64,000 nt of DNA from NCBI GenBank assembly GCA_040385875.1, contig JAZKGO010000004.1, positions 1 to 64,000 of the forward strand, given 5' to 3'. The position numbers and the translations under genes were made by a program. The notes beneath the pieces are model-generated. The model was not told the DNA's origin and searched no databases. It was given only the letters and a program-made list of their open reading frames with translations. This DNA comes from JANMZR01 sp040385875. Lineage in GTDB: Bacteria > Bacteroidota > Bacteroidia > Cytophagales > Spirosomataceae. Positions 10,701-18,644 of the stretch are shown here, one piece after another. Position 1 is the stretch's first letter; each line of letters starts with the position of its first letter.

Positions 10701-10908
10701 CGGCATTAATGGCAAAATTACCTGTAGCATCTGATGTGGTGCCAACATTTGTGCCTTTTACTAATACTGTGGCACCTGGGATGCCATTTCCGGCACCATC
10801 ACTTATTTTGCCCGTAATTCTGTTTTGGGCAAAAGTAAAAGTAGCCATGAGCATCATCATACACACAATTAGGACTCCCCTAATAGGATTTGAATAATTT
10901 TTTTTCAT
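7732..10908 (-). CDS. SusC/RagA-family TonB-linked outer-membrane transporter
   Basis: A full-length 1058-residue SusC. Order of parts: signal peptide 1-27 (ending FTFAQ), carboxypeptidase-regulatory-like domain about 29-105 (ITGKISDGAGNGIPGATVLV; SSIGFKTQEIAIG), conserved VVVTGYQQLRKKDITGA near 110, plug domain about 125-235 (LAGRAAGVTVSSSGAPGDA; NDPLYIIDGVPV), and a 22-strand-type beta-barrel to the C-terminal GINLEF ending in Phe, as expected for BAM recognition. It pairs with the SusD gene 90 nt downstream. It is divergent from the AraR-like regulator, sharing a 344-bp upstream region, so common control is possible but unproven. Confidence 0.95.
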   Translation of the reverse strand: MKKNYSNPIRGVLIVCMMMLMATFTFAQNRITGKISDGAGNGIPGATVLVKGTNVGTTSDATGNFAINAAQNNTLTISSIGFKTQEIAIGNRSVVNLTLEDDAAALAEVVVTGYQQLRKKDITGAATIVETGSLKAIKSTSFTQNLAGRAAGVTVSSSGAPGDATNVRIRGISSFTNNDPLYIIDGVPVKDQYQNTINPEDIESMQILKDAAMASIYGSRANNGVIVITTKKGKSGKAKLSYNGSVGVVNSVKGYDEVLNTSSSVYAQAMKKKFPDESTAWYANPSALPKYIQPFGNTVDENTYDILNNQISLTSQPGTNWWETMSRTGKMTDHNLNLSGGNEFATFNISAGYLHQDGVFIHNYFDRGTIRANSSFKVSNKLRVGENMMYAGNWGVGLGGAGGSNNEQGVLGSLLKATPVVPQYDIKGNPGGHLTASTGNFTNPDQILRNNRNNTNKYNRLLGNIYAELDVISGLTVRTSFGGDFGNGFSRRFSYPEPYRVEGNKTNNNFNENWNNTFTWTWTNTAQYNKTFAQKHVIGVLVGQEAVANKNRNISGTISNYFTEDINAWYLQTALADPGSRSINSSGSESKLASYFGKIDYTFDDKYLISATVRQDGSSKFLSDERYGIFPAVSAGWRISQESFMKDLSWLSDLKIRGSYGIMGNQDIRNYNFSDIYGGGVGSTFYDINGQNGGVATGYALTSRGNAKTKWEQAASINFGVDAALLNNSLTVVLDIYNRKTIDLLYNPPVPGTAGAAQAPTINVGEMENKGFDLGLSYRKVITKDLSFNTSLNISQYKNKIVKVSDNGNEFVSNGNLTERFPQTSSVFINRVGYPISSFQGFIVEGLIANEADRAKHTGTGAAYIGGLKFKDVNGDGKIDQSDNAIIGNPHPDFTAGLNLGVTYKNFDVNAFLFGSFGNDIFNATLIQSYFMNFNSNVIKDILEKEGTGNYPKINGLDASSRSASTFYVEDGSYVRLGNLQLGLKIPKSFTSKLGLSGARVYLQGQNLFTITKYTGVDPAVSNANIGNAGNVNDQVTGYDNGNYPANKIMTLGINLEF

Positions 10909-11252
10909 AGTTGATTGTAAGTTAAAATGGTTGAAAAATTAAATTGAAATATTACGAATTCGGCTTATGGTAAAATACACTACAAGATTAAAAATAGTAA
11001 TCCGAAAAAGCAAATAAATTTAATATTATATTTAAATAATATTATTTTGCTCAAGAAATGCAAAGAAAAATTATATCACAGATTAGAATAATTATGTATT
11101 TTTAATAGTTGTTTTTTTGATAAATAGGGAAATCATTCCAAATTATTTCGGAAAATGCTTCAATATTTTCTTTTAAAATGATAATTTATTATAGTTTTCA
11201 AAAATTGATTGTTTACTTTGTTGAATGAATAACTAAAGCTAATTTTTTTGAT
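10909..11252. other. Divergent intergenic region between susC and the AraR-like gene
   Basis: 344 bp, very AT-rich, must carry promoters in both directions. No perfect TAnnTTTG box is visible for susC. On the plus strand TACTTTG (11214-11220) is a one-base-short version of the box, 32 nt before the TTG start of the regulator. No clear palindromic operator stands out by eye. Confidence 0.35.
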
Positions 11253-11939
11253 TTGAAATTTTCTGAAGAAGTAATTGATGTACTCTCAATAGATTGCATA
11301 ATATTTGGTTTTAAGGAATCTGAATTATTTGTACTCTTGGTCAAGCATGGTATAGGACCAACGATTGGACAATGGGCTTTGCCTGGTAGTTGGATTAAAT
11401 ACAACGAAAGTGTGGATGACGCTGCGATTAGAATTCTTTCCTCCCAAACCTCTATTGAAAATATCTATTTGGAACAATTTAAATCATTTGGAAACGTGGA
11501 TCGCTTTCCAGATAGGAGAGTGATTACTATTGCCTACTACGCTTTGGTAAATATAAATAATTTTGAACTCCATGCTGGTCCTACTGAAGCGGATGTAACT
11601 TGGTTTAATGTTAATAGCTTGCCTAAAATCGCATTTGATCATAAAGTAATTTTTGAAGAATGTTTTACATTTTTAAGACATAAAATTCAGCATGAGCCAA
11701 TTGGCTTTAATTTATTGCCAGACCATTTTACCTTATTACAGCTTTTAGAACTCTATGAGGCTATTCTGAACCAAAAGCTTGATAAATCAAACTTTAGAAA
11801 AAAGTTTTTAAAAATGAACCTTTTGGTAGCCACAGGCTTAAAGCAATCGGACGTTTCCCATAGAGCAGCATCCTTATATAGGTTTGATGAAAATGTCTAT
11901 AATAAACTTCTCGAAAAAGGATTCACATTCGAAATGTAA
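11253..11939 (+). CDS. AraR/NrtR-type transcriptional regulator with degenerate Nudix domain
   Basis: A 228-residue protein with an N-terminal Nudix fold (about 1-135) and a C-terminal winged helix (about 145-228) with the NrtR-family signature FTLLQLLELYEAILNQ then NFRKKFLK. The Nudix box region (GSWIKYNESVDDAAIRILSS) keeps G, E and R but replaces the REUxEE metal-binding glutamates with RILSSQ, so hydrolysis is unlikely and the domain is probably a ligand sensor. The start is a TTG: the frame has an upstream TGA at 11226 and no ATG before the domain. In Bacteroides, the related AraR represses arabinose genes. Here the next genes are a pentoside-type symporter and a GH43 enzyme, which supports a pentose-responsive role. 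Called AraR-like rather than NrtR by context. Confidence 0.85.
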   Translation: MKFSEEVIDVLSIDCIIFGFKESELFVLLVKHGIGPTIGQWALPGSWIKYNESVDDAAIRILSSQTSIENIYLEQFKSFGNVDRFPDRRVITIAYYALVNINNFELHAGPTEADVTWFNVNSLPKIAFDHKVIFEECFTFLRHKIQHEPIGFNLLPDHFTLLQLLELYEAILNQKLDKSNFRKKFLKMNLLVATGLKQSDVSHRAASLYRFDENVYNKLLEKGFTFEM

Positions 11940-12017
11940 AAATTTAGATTTTTCATTTATCTAAGAAAATATATTAGAATTTCTTTTTAAAAAAACTAAA
12001 TAGTTTCATTTTTCTAT

Positions 12018-12025
12018 TATATTTG
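12018..12025 (+). promoter_or_regulatory. Candidate -7 promoter box for the GPH/GH43 operon
   Basis: TATATTTG matches the Bacteroidota -7 consensus TAnnTTTG perfectly and sits 93 nt before the symporter start. No clear TTG -33 element is visible at the usual distance. The leader that follows contains an 11-nt odd palindrome, TACTATTAGTA (12051-12061), in a position where a repressor would block transcription. Confidence 0.5.
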
Positions 12026-12118
12026 CAATCAAATATCTTATGGTAAAAAGTACTATTAGTATATTGTATTTTCAAAGCCAAAGCCGGTATTAATATTTTC
12101 TCTGAAAATGATTTATTT

Positions 12119-13570
12119 ATGAAGTTATCCATTATCGAAAAAGTAGGCTATAGTTTGGGTGACTTGGCAGCAAACTTGATTTTCCAAACCCTGATGACCT
12201 TTTTGGCTTATTTCTACACTGATGTGTATAAAATACCAGCTGGGGCAGCCAGTATAATTATTTTTACAGGAGGTTTTTTAGGCGCATTTTTTAATGTAAT
12301 AATGGGCATCCTTGCTGATCGGACAAATACACGATGGGGTAAATTTCGTCCATGGATTTTGTGGACAGCTATTCCATTTGGAGTGTTTTCTTTACTTGCA
12401 TTTTCAACTCCCAACTTTGGAGAAACAGGTAAAATTGTCTATGCCTTAATCACCTATTTCCTATTGGTGATTATTTATTCCGCCAGTAATTTGCCTTACT
12501 CAGCACTAAGTGGGGTTATTACTGGGGATATGAAAGAAAGGAATAGCTTATCGTCTTACAGGTTTGTGGCCGTAATGGTGGCTCAATTTATAATTCAATC
12601 ACTATTATTGCCGTTGGCACTTTCACTTGGGCATGGTAATAAGGCAGAAGGTTTCGAAAAGGTTATGTTCTTTTTTGCAATTGTAGGAGTAATCTGTCTA
12701 TTAATTACTTTTTTAACAACTAAAGAAAGAATATTACCCCCTCAAAATGAGCCTAATTCAATCAAGCAAGATTTAACTGATTTAACTAAAAATCAACCTT
12801 GGCTTATAATTTTAGGCCTTACAATTTTGGTTTTTATTACATTGGCTCTTAAAGGGGGTATGTATATTTATTATTTTAAGTACTATTTAGACCCCACTTC
12901 ACAGGCTCAATTTTTGGAAAATATTGGTTTTAATCAATTTATTCTAAATCTCAATCAATCAATAACCAGCTTAGGATTGGGAAAATTTGAATGGCCAGAA
13001 GATGCTCCTACTTCTGCAAATAGTTTATTCAATGCCGGTGGAATTATTTTAATGATTATTGGAATATTTTTTTCAAAACCCTTGGCCGATAGGTTTGGCA
13101 AAAGGAATATTTTTGGAATTTTCCTTTCAGCCTCCGCAATATGTCTGGTACTATTTTATTTTTATTCAAAAGAAGCCATTGGCCTAGTGTTTATTACCCA
13201 GCTTTTTCATGGCTTTACTTATGGTGTAACTATACCGCTTTTATGGGCAATGATTGCCGACGTAGCGGATTATTCCGAATGGAAAAACAAACGCAGAGCT
13301 ACTGCCATTATATTTTCGGCAATGATATTTGGTTTGAAAGTAGGTCTAAGCATCGGTGGAGCGGTGGGTGCTGCTTTGCTTTCGAGATACGGCTACATAG
13401 CTGAGCAATTAAAACAAACTGATAGTACAGTTTCGGGCATTAAAATGTCAATAAGTATATACCCTGGCCTATTATTTTTTATAGGCACAATGCTGCTTTT
13501 TGGCTATGAAATTGATAAAAAAATGGAAGTCAAAATCGAATCTGATTTAAAGAAAATAAGGGAAAATTGA
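12119..13570 (+). CDS. GPH-family (glycoside-pentoside-hexuronide) cation symporter
   Basis: A 483-residue MFS transporter of the inner membrane with about 12 hydrophobic segments. The N-terminus (EKVGYSLGDLAANLIFQTL, then AYFYTDVYKIPAG) and the loop after TM2-3 (DRTNTRWGKFRPWIL) are hallmarks of the GPH family, whose members move xylosides, arabinosides, melibiose or lactose with Na+ or H+. The insertion between TM7 and TM8 (about 255-300) is longer than in the smallest members but usual for Bacteroidota homologues. It is 9 bp upstream of the GH43 gene, so the two form an operon that imports and cuts short pentosides in the cytoplasm. Confidence 0.92.
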   Translation: MKLSIIEKVGYSLGDLAANLIFQTLMTFLAYFYTDVYKIPAGAASIIIFTGGFLGAFFNVIMGILADRTNTRWGKFRPWILWTAIPFGVFSLLAFSTPNFGETGKIVYALITYFLLVIIYSASNLPYSALSGVITGDMKERNSLSSYRFVAVMVAQFIIQSLLLPLALSLGHGNKAEGFEKVMFFFAIVGVICLLITFLTTKERILPPQNEPNSIKQDLTDLTKNQPWLIILGLTILVFITLALKGGMYIYYFKYYLDPTSQAQFLENIGFNQFILNLNQSITSLGLGKFEWPEDAPTSANSLFNAGGIILMIIGIFFSKPLADRFGKRNIFGIFLSASAICLVLFYFYSKEAIGLVFITQLFHGFTYGVTIPLLWAMIADVADYSEWKNKRRATAIIFSAMIFGLKVGLSIGGAVGAALLSRYGYIAEQLKQTDSTVSGIKMSISIYPGLLFFIGTMLLFGYEIDKKMEVKIESDLKKIREN

Positions 13571-13579
13571 TACAAAAAA

Positions 13580-14590
13580 ATGGCAGAAGTAGTAACACAA
13601 AATAGTACAAAAGATTTAATTGATACTGAGATTTCAAAACCTATTATAAAACACATTTACACGGCGGATCCGTCTGCTCATTTATTTGAGGGAAGAATAT
13701 ATATTTACCCCTCGCATGATATTGATGCGGGCATACCGTTAGATGATCTCGGCAATCATTTTGCAATGGAAGATTACCACATTTTATCAATGGAAACTCC
13801 TCATAGTGAGGCGATTGATCACGGTATGGCCTTACATGTAAGTGATGTGCCTTGGGCGCACCAACAAATGTGGGCGCCTGATGCGGCTTATAAAAATGGA
13901 AAATATTATTTGTTTTTTCCAGCAAAAAAACCTGATGGTATATTTCAAATTGGGGTCGCTACATCGGAATCCCCCTCAGGACCTTTTTCGCCCGAGCCAT
14001 TGCCAATTGAAGGTAGTTATAGTATTGACCCAGCAGTATTTGAAGACATCGATGGGTGCCATTATATCTATTTTGGGGGAATTTGGGGCGGACAATTACA
14101 AAAATATAGGAATAACGTCTTTGATGAAGGTAATGAAGAACCATCTGGTAATGAACCAGCACTTTGCCCAAGAGTTGCAAAGCTATCAGATGATTTAAAA
14201 CATTTCTCTGAAAAATCAAGAGAATTGCTAATTATTGATGAGAAAGGTAATCCATTGTTGGCAGGGGATAATGATCGTCGTTTTTTTGAAGCATCATGGA
14301 TGCATAGGAGTAATGGTAAATATTATTTTTCTTATTCTACGGGCGACACACATTTTATTTGTTATGCAATTGGTGATAACCCTTATGGCCCATTTACCTA
14401 TCAAGGACGTATACTTAACCCAGTTTTAGGTTGGACTTCTCACCATTCCATTTGTGAGTTTGGTGATAAATCCTACCTTTTTTATCATGACTCGAGTCTT
14501 TCGGAGGGAATCACCCACCTAAGAAGTATAAAACTTACGGAACTAAAATATAACTCAGATGGAAGTATACAAACTATAAACCCTTATTAG
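13580..14590 (+). CDS. Cytoplasmic glycoside hydrolase family 43 (arabinosidase/xylosidase type)
   Basis: A 336-residue five-bladed propeller enzyme of GH43. The three catalytic carboxylates are readable: general base Asp30 (YTADPSAHLFEGRIYIYPSHD), pKa-modulating Asp150 (YSIDPAVFEDIDG) and general acid Glu237 (RRFFEASWMHRSNGKYYFSYS). There is no signal peptide, so it acts inside the cell on substrates brought in by the adjacent GPH symporter. GH43 enzymes split terminal arabinofuranose or xylose; which one cannot be told from sequence. No accessory carbohydrate-binding domain is present. A strong terminator follows. Confidence 0.92.
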   Translation: MAEVVTQNSTKDLIDTEISKPIIKHIYTADPSAHLFEGRIYIYPSHDIDAGIPLDDLGNHFAMEDYHILSMETPHSEAIDHGMALHVSDVPWAHQQMWAPDAAYKNGKYYLFFPAKKPDGIFQIGVATSESPSGPFSPEPLPIEGSYSIDPAVFEDIDGCHYIYFGGIWGGQLQKYRNNVFDEGNEEPSGNEPALCPRVAKLSDDLKHFSEKSRELLIIDEKGNPLLAGDNDRRFFEASWMHRSNGKYYFSYSTGDTHFICYAIGDNPYGPFTYQGRILNPVLGWTSHHSICEFGDKSYLFYHDSSLSEGITHLRSIKLTELKYNSDGSIQTINPY

Positions 14591-14655
14591 AAAGTGTATA
14601 TTTTCAAATAAATGATCGTACAATAAATTAAGAAGAAATTTATAGGATGAATCGG

Positions 14656-14690
14656 TATCCTCAATCTGTCTCAGTTTGAGGATATTTTTT
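14656..14690 (+). terminator. Intrinsic terminator of the GH43 operon, overlapping the convergent gene end
   Basis: Perfect 9-bp stem TATCCTCAA (14656-14664) / TTGAGGATA (14676-14684) with an 11-nt loop, followed by six T (14685-14690). The stop codon of the convergent FG-GAP gene (TGA, complement of 14671-14673) lies in the loop, so the right arm is inside that gene's last codons. Confidence 0.85.
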
Positions 14691-16194
14691 TATTTTCTAA
14701 TATTATTACTTCTATTTGGCGTTTTAGAGTAGGATTAATTTCTCGTGTCATTTTTAATTTAAATGATCCCAAAATTATGTCATTATCGCCATCTGAGTCC
14801 ATGTCTGCAATATCCATTACCAACCATTTACCTGTTTTAGCAGCCTCAAAAGTGCTCACTGAAAAAGACGTATTGTCCCCTTCATTGCTTAATAATAGAA
14901 ACCCTTCATTTGGGACTTGTTTTGGATCCGTGAAAAATGAGATAGCTGCAATGTCTAAATCCCCATCCAAATCAAAGTCGGCAGCCATCGCTTTTGAGGC
15001 ACCATGCATCGGATAAAAATAAGTTTGAGTGAAATACCCCTTTCCATCATTGAGAAATATTCTAATACCGTGATACTTTTTTAAGACAATCGAAAGATCA
15101 GCGTTATCACCATTTGTGTAAAGAATATCTTGATAACCATCTTGGTTAAAATCCACCAATTCAAAATAAGAGGAACCATAGACAGGAGGGAATTTCAAAA
15201 TTGATTTTTCTTCGAATCTGGGGTTAGAAATACTCCCGATATTTATATAGGTCAAAATTTGCTCCTTGGCTTGTGTCATTAAAACCGTGATATCAAGCAA
15301 TCCATCATTATTGATATCTTTTATACTTGCATTTCGGGCACCTGGGAGTTCGTTTAGCTTGTTTTCTTTATTGGTTTTGCCATCGAACCAAGATACTTTT
15401 CCGAGTTCATTTCCAAATTGGCAAATCACATAATCTTCTATTTTATCCCCATTTAAATCGCCCCAAGCCATATTTACTGGTCTTTGCAATGAGTCAATTA
15501 AGCTTTTTTTAGAATTTTCTATCAGTAACCCCCCTTTTTTTTTATCATTAGGATCCATTTGACCCATGCATAATAATTTTGAATGATAGATATCAGCAAT
15601 TGGGCTTGGTAAAGGAATTGAATCAGTTTGGTTAAAGTCTAAATCATACTTTTTCAGAAAATTCGAACTTCCTCTATAGCCAATGATTATTTTCTTATTT
15701 GGGCTATCAAATTTAACTAATGTAACGGATGGAATTTTATTTTTATCAGCTGTTAATTGCTTAATTCTAAAACCAGTTAAGTGATTTTTTATAGTAGGTT
15801 TTTCATCCTGAGGAGATGGAATTTTGGGTGAATTTTCCAAATAGAATTTCACTATTTTAGCCCAATCTTCATTAGCAATTTGCGGGTGGTCTGGATAGAT
15901 TCCAGAATTGGCAATAGTATGAATTTCTTCAAAATCCAAACTGGCAAATAATTTAAATGAGTCTTGTTCGAGGCCTAATCGGGCTAGCATTTTTGGTAAT
16001 ACACCTTGTGCCCAAGTTAAGCTATCAAGCAGTGAAGGCTCGGGGTATAAATGACAAGAGCCACAATAGGTTTGGGCAAGTTCTTTACCAGTTAAATTGG
16101 AAGGTAAAGGGGGTTGATAGGTTTCCGAAGTAGATTTTGGCTTACAGTTATAAATTAAAACAATTAGAATTAAGAGAGAAAAAATTCTTATCAT
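14671..16194 (-). CDS. Cytochrome c-motif FG-GAP repeat lipoprotein
   Basis: About 507 residues. The preferred start (16194) gives MIRIFSLLILIVLIYNC, a lipoprotein signal with Cys17; an ATG at 16221 is also possible. Shortly after the Cys comes a haem c attachment motif, CGSCH (about 44-48), with a cytochrome-like surrounding (GKELAQTYCGSCHLYPEPSL). The remainder is FG-GAP/VCBS repeats with Asp-rich loops (DLNGDKIEDYVI, DINNDGLLDITVL, DFDLDGDLDIAAI, DMDSDGDNDIILG). The protein is probably anchored in the outer membrane facing outward or periplasmic. It follows the TonB receptor gene in the same direction with a short gap. Function unknown; a mono-haem electron carrier or sensor fused to a propeller is a reasonable reading. 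Confidence 0.85.
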   Translation of the reverse strand: MIRIFSLLILIVLIYNCKPKSTSETYQPPLPSNLTGKELAQTYCGSCHLYPEPSLLDSLTWAQGVLPKMLARLGLEQDSFKLFASLDFEEIHTIANSGIYPDHPQIANEDWAKIVKFYLENSPKIPSPQDEKPTIKNHLTGFRIKQLTADKNKIPSVTLVKFDSPNKKIIIGYRGSSNFLKKYDLDFNQTDSIPLPSPIADIYHSKLLCMGQMDPNDKKKGGLLIENSKKSLIDSLQRPVNMAWGDLNGDKIEDYVICQFGNELGKVSWFDGKTNKENKLNELPGARNASIKDINNDGLLDITVLMTQAKEQILTYINIGSISNPRFEEKSILKFPPVYGSSYFELVDFNQDGYQDILYTNGDNADLSIVLKKYHGIRIFLNDGKGYFTQTYFYPMHGASKAMAADFDLDGDLDIAAISFFTDPKQVPNEGFLLLSNEGDNTSFSVSTFEAAKTGKWLVMDIADMDSDGDNDIILGSFKLKMTREINPTLKRQIEVIILENKKISSN

Positions 16195-16235
16195 TTCAAT
16201 AGAAATTTTGTACAACGCCAAATATTTGATCGGTA

Positions 16236-18644
16236 TTACTCAAACTTAAAATTATAGCTTAAGGAAGGTATTGGAGCTCCAAAAACGGTAAGTTTATATG
16301 GATTTGATACTCTATCGGTACTTCTAATAAAAACAGAATAGGCATTCTTGCGTCCATATAAATTATAAACTGTAAAATTCCAGTTGCCTTGAAACTTCCT
16401 GTTTTTGTTGGCAGGGTTGTAGATATTCCATGAGAAATCTAAACGATGATAATCGGGTATTCTGCTATTATTTCGTTCAGTGTAAAAAGGATATAACACC
16501 CCATTGCTTTGAATAAATGCTTTAGGAATCGTAAAAGGGCGACCAGTTGAATAGGTAAAATTAAAAGAGAAGTCATGTGTTTTGGTCTGATTAATCACAA
16601 TGGCAGCATTTACGGTATGTGGTCTATCATAATTGGTGGCATACCAATTTCCATAATTTATTTGTTGTGTATTGCCTGTACCCTCCTGCACTTTATTCAA
16701 AGATCGAGCATAAGTATAGTTCATCCAGCCAGTTAGTTCGCCTTTTTTCTTCGAAAACATCAGCTCAACTCCATAAGATTTATTGATCCCCTGCAATAAC
16801 TCGGTTTCAATATTTTTTTGCAAAAGGAATGAGGCTCCTGGCTTATAGTCTAAAATATTATCAGTTGTTTTATAATAAACTTCGCTTGAAATCTCAAAAA
16901 CATTATCATTCAGATTTCTAAAATACCCAAAACTATATAATTGGCTTTTTTGAGGCTTAATATTGTAATCTGAGCTTTTCCATCGACTGGTAGGGATAGG
17001 AGTAGTCGTATTGGAGATTACCTGTAGATATTGGCGCATAGTATTGAATCCAATTTTGATTGAACTTTCATCATCTATTGCATAATTAAGGCCAATCCTT
17101 GGTTCTAGCCCACCATATGATTTGGCAACTTTTCCTTTGTCAAATGAAACAGAATCCACAACCGATCGTAAAGTTTTTTCCTCATTTTCAGCATAGATTC
17201 TATAAGTATTGGGTCCAATGCTGGCATATCTTGAGTATCGTACACCTGCTGATATGGTTAGTTTTTTAGTCAACTGGAATTGATCTTCAATGAATCCCCC
17301 TAGTTCAAAACCATATTCTTTTGGTGTAATAATGGAGGAAACAGCCAAACTTTTCCCTGGTTTTAACTCTCCTGGATTGATGATATAATAAGTGGCATCG
17401 AAGCCAGCCTCGATATTATGGATATTTTTGTTGTAATTAATATTGGTCTTGAATTGCTTAAAATCAATGTCCTGATAAATAACTACTTTATTAGCTGAGT
17501 TGAGCTCTGGCAATAATGTTTGAGGTGAATATTTTGAAGATACCAATACAGATTGTACATTGGCACGTTCATTAATTACCCTTAGCCACTTTGCCGAAAG
17601 ATTCATGCTTCGATAATCATACTGAGTAGCAGTTGAATTGATGTTGTTAATACTACCTAAAATATTTGTTTGTACAAAATCATAACTATTATAGGCAGTA
17701 AGGCTAAGTGTATTTTTGTTATTTATTTTATAGAATAATTTAGCCGTTCCATCCGCAAACTTGGCTTTGATATCCTCTAATTTTGCCGACACAATTGGTA
17801 AAAGAAAATCATTTATTGCCAATCTACCAGCTACCATAATTCCTAGTTTATCTTTTATGATTGGAACATCAAATAACATTTTAGTCGATACAATTCCAAC
17901 AGCAAATTGAGCTTTTGATTTGGTAAGGGAGGGGTTAGCCAATGATACATCCAATACACCCGCAGCTCTGCCGCCGTATTTCGATGGTACATTGCCTTTA
18001 TACAAATCAAAACCAGAAATGGCATCAGAAGGAAAGGCCGAAAAAAGCCCAAACATATGGGTTGGATTAAAAATAGGGGCATCATCTAAAAGCATCAGGT
18101 TCTGATCAGTAGTGCCGCCTCTCACATTTACCCCATTTGAGGCTTCTCCCACACTGGTAACACCAGGGAGCATTTGAAGTCCTCTCAACACATCAATTTC
18201 GCCTAAAACAGTTGGAATCTTTTTGAGATCCTTAATATTCAATGTTGAAACACCCATCAAAGGTCTTTTTATATTATTATCAGCACTTTTAGTACTTACC
18301 GTTACTTGCTCTAAATTGCTTGAAAATTCTTTAAGGTATACATTGATATCTAAATTTTCTTTTACATCTACTCTCAGTCTATAAGGTAAAAAATTCACAT
18401 ATTTGACCACTAAAATAAGTTCACCAGGCTTGACTGTAAATTTGAATTTCCCTTCAGCATCTGAAAGCATTAGCTTTTGGCCATAATTAATATTAATGGT
18501 TGCATTGGGCATAAAACTATTGTCCGTGCTATCTCTTACTATTCCAGTGATGCTGAAATAGTTCTGACTAAAGCCTAACTGAGCGATGAATAAAGATAAA
18601 ACTAAAATTAAAAATAGTTTTCTATAAGCTTTCATTTTTTGCAT
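16236..18644 (-). CDS. TonB-dependent receptor with carboxypeptidase-like N-terminal domain
   Basis: An 802-residue outer-membrane receptor, smaller than SusC. It has a signal peptide (cut near GFSQ), a carboxypeptidase-regulatory-like domain (ITGIVRDSTDNSFMPNATINI), a plug (VLRGLQMLPGVTSVGEASNG; VRGGTTDQNLMLLDDAPIFN) and a barrel ending in SLSYNFKFE. Its ATG follows the TAA stop of the upstream DUF4249 gene with no gap, so translation is probably coupled. TonB receptor plus DUF4249 lipoprotein is a recurrent Bacteroidota pair, analogous in layout to SusC/SusD; the DUF4249 lipoproteins may act as substrate-binding or capping partners. Substrate unknown. Confidence 0.93.
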   Translation of the reverse strand: MQKMKAYRKLFLILVLSLFIAQLGFSQNYFSITGIVRDSTDNSFMPNATININYGQKLMLSDAEGKFKFTVKPGELILVVKYVNFLPYRLRVDVKENLDINVYLKEFSSNLEQVTVSTKSADNNIKRPLMGVSTLNIKDLKKIPTVLGEIDVLRGLQMLPGVTSVGEASNGVNVRGGTTDQNLMLLDDAPIFNPTHMFGLFSAFPSDAISGFDLYKGNVPSKYGGRAAGVLDVSLANPSLTKSKAQFAVGIVSTKMLFDVPIIKDKLGIMVAGRLAINDFLLPIVSAKLEDIKAKFADGTAKLFYKINNKNTLSLTAYNSYDFVQTNILGSINNINSTATQYDYRSMNLSAKWLRVINERANVQSVLVSSKYSPQTLLPELNSANKVVIYQDIDFKQFKTNINYNKNIHNIEAGFDATYYIINPGELKPGKSLAVSSIITPKEYGFELGGFIEDQFQLTKKLTISAGVRYSRYASIGPNTYRIYAENEEKTLRSVVDSVSFDKGKVAKSYGGLEPRIGLNYAIDDESSIKIGFNTMRQYLQVISNTTTPIPTSRWKSSDYNIKPQKSQLYSFGYFRNLNDNVFEISSEVYYKTTDNILDYKPGASFLLQKNIETELLQGINKSYGVELMFSKKKGELTGWMNYTYARSLNKVQEGTGNTQQINYGNWYATNYDRPHTVNAAIVINQTKTHDFSFNFTYSTGRPFTIPKAFIQSNGVLYPFYTERNNSRIPDYHRLDFSWNIYNPANKNRKFQGNWNFTVYNLYGRKNAYSVFIRSTDRVSNPYKLTVFGAPIPSLSYNFKFE

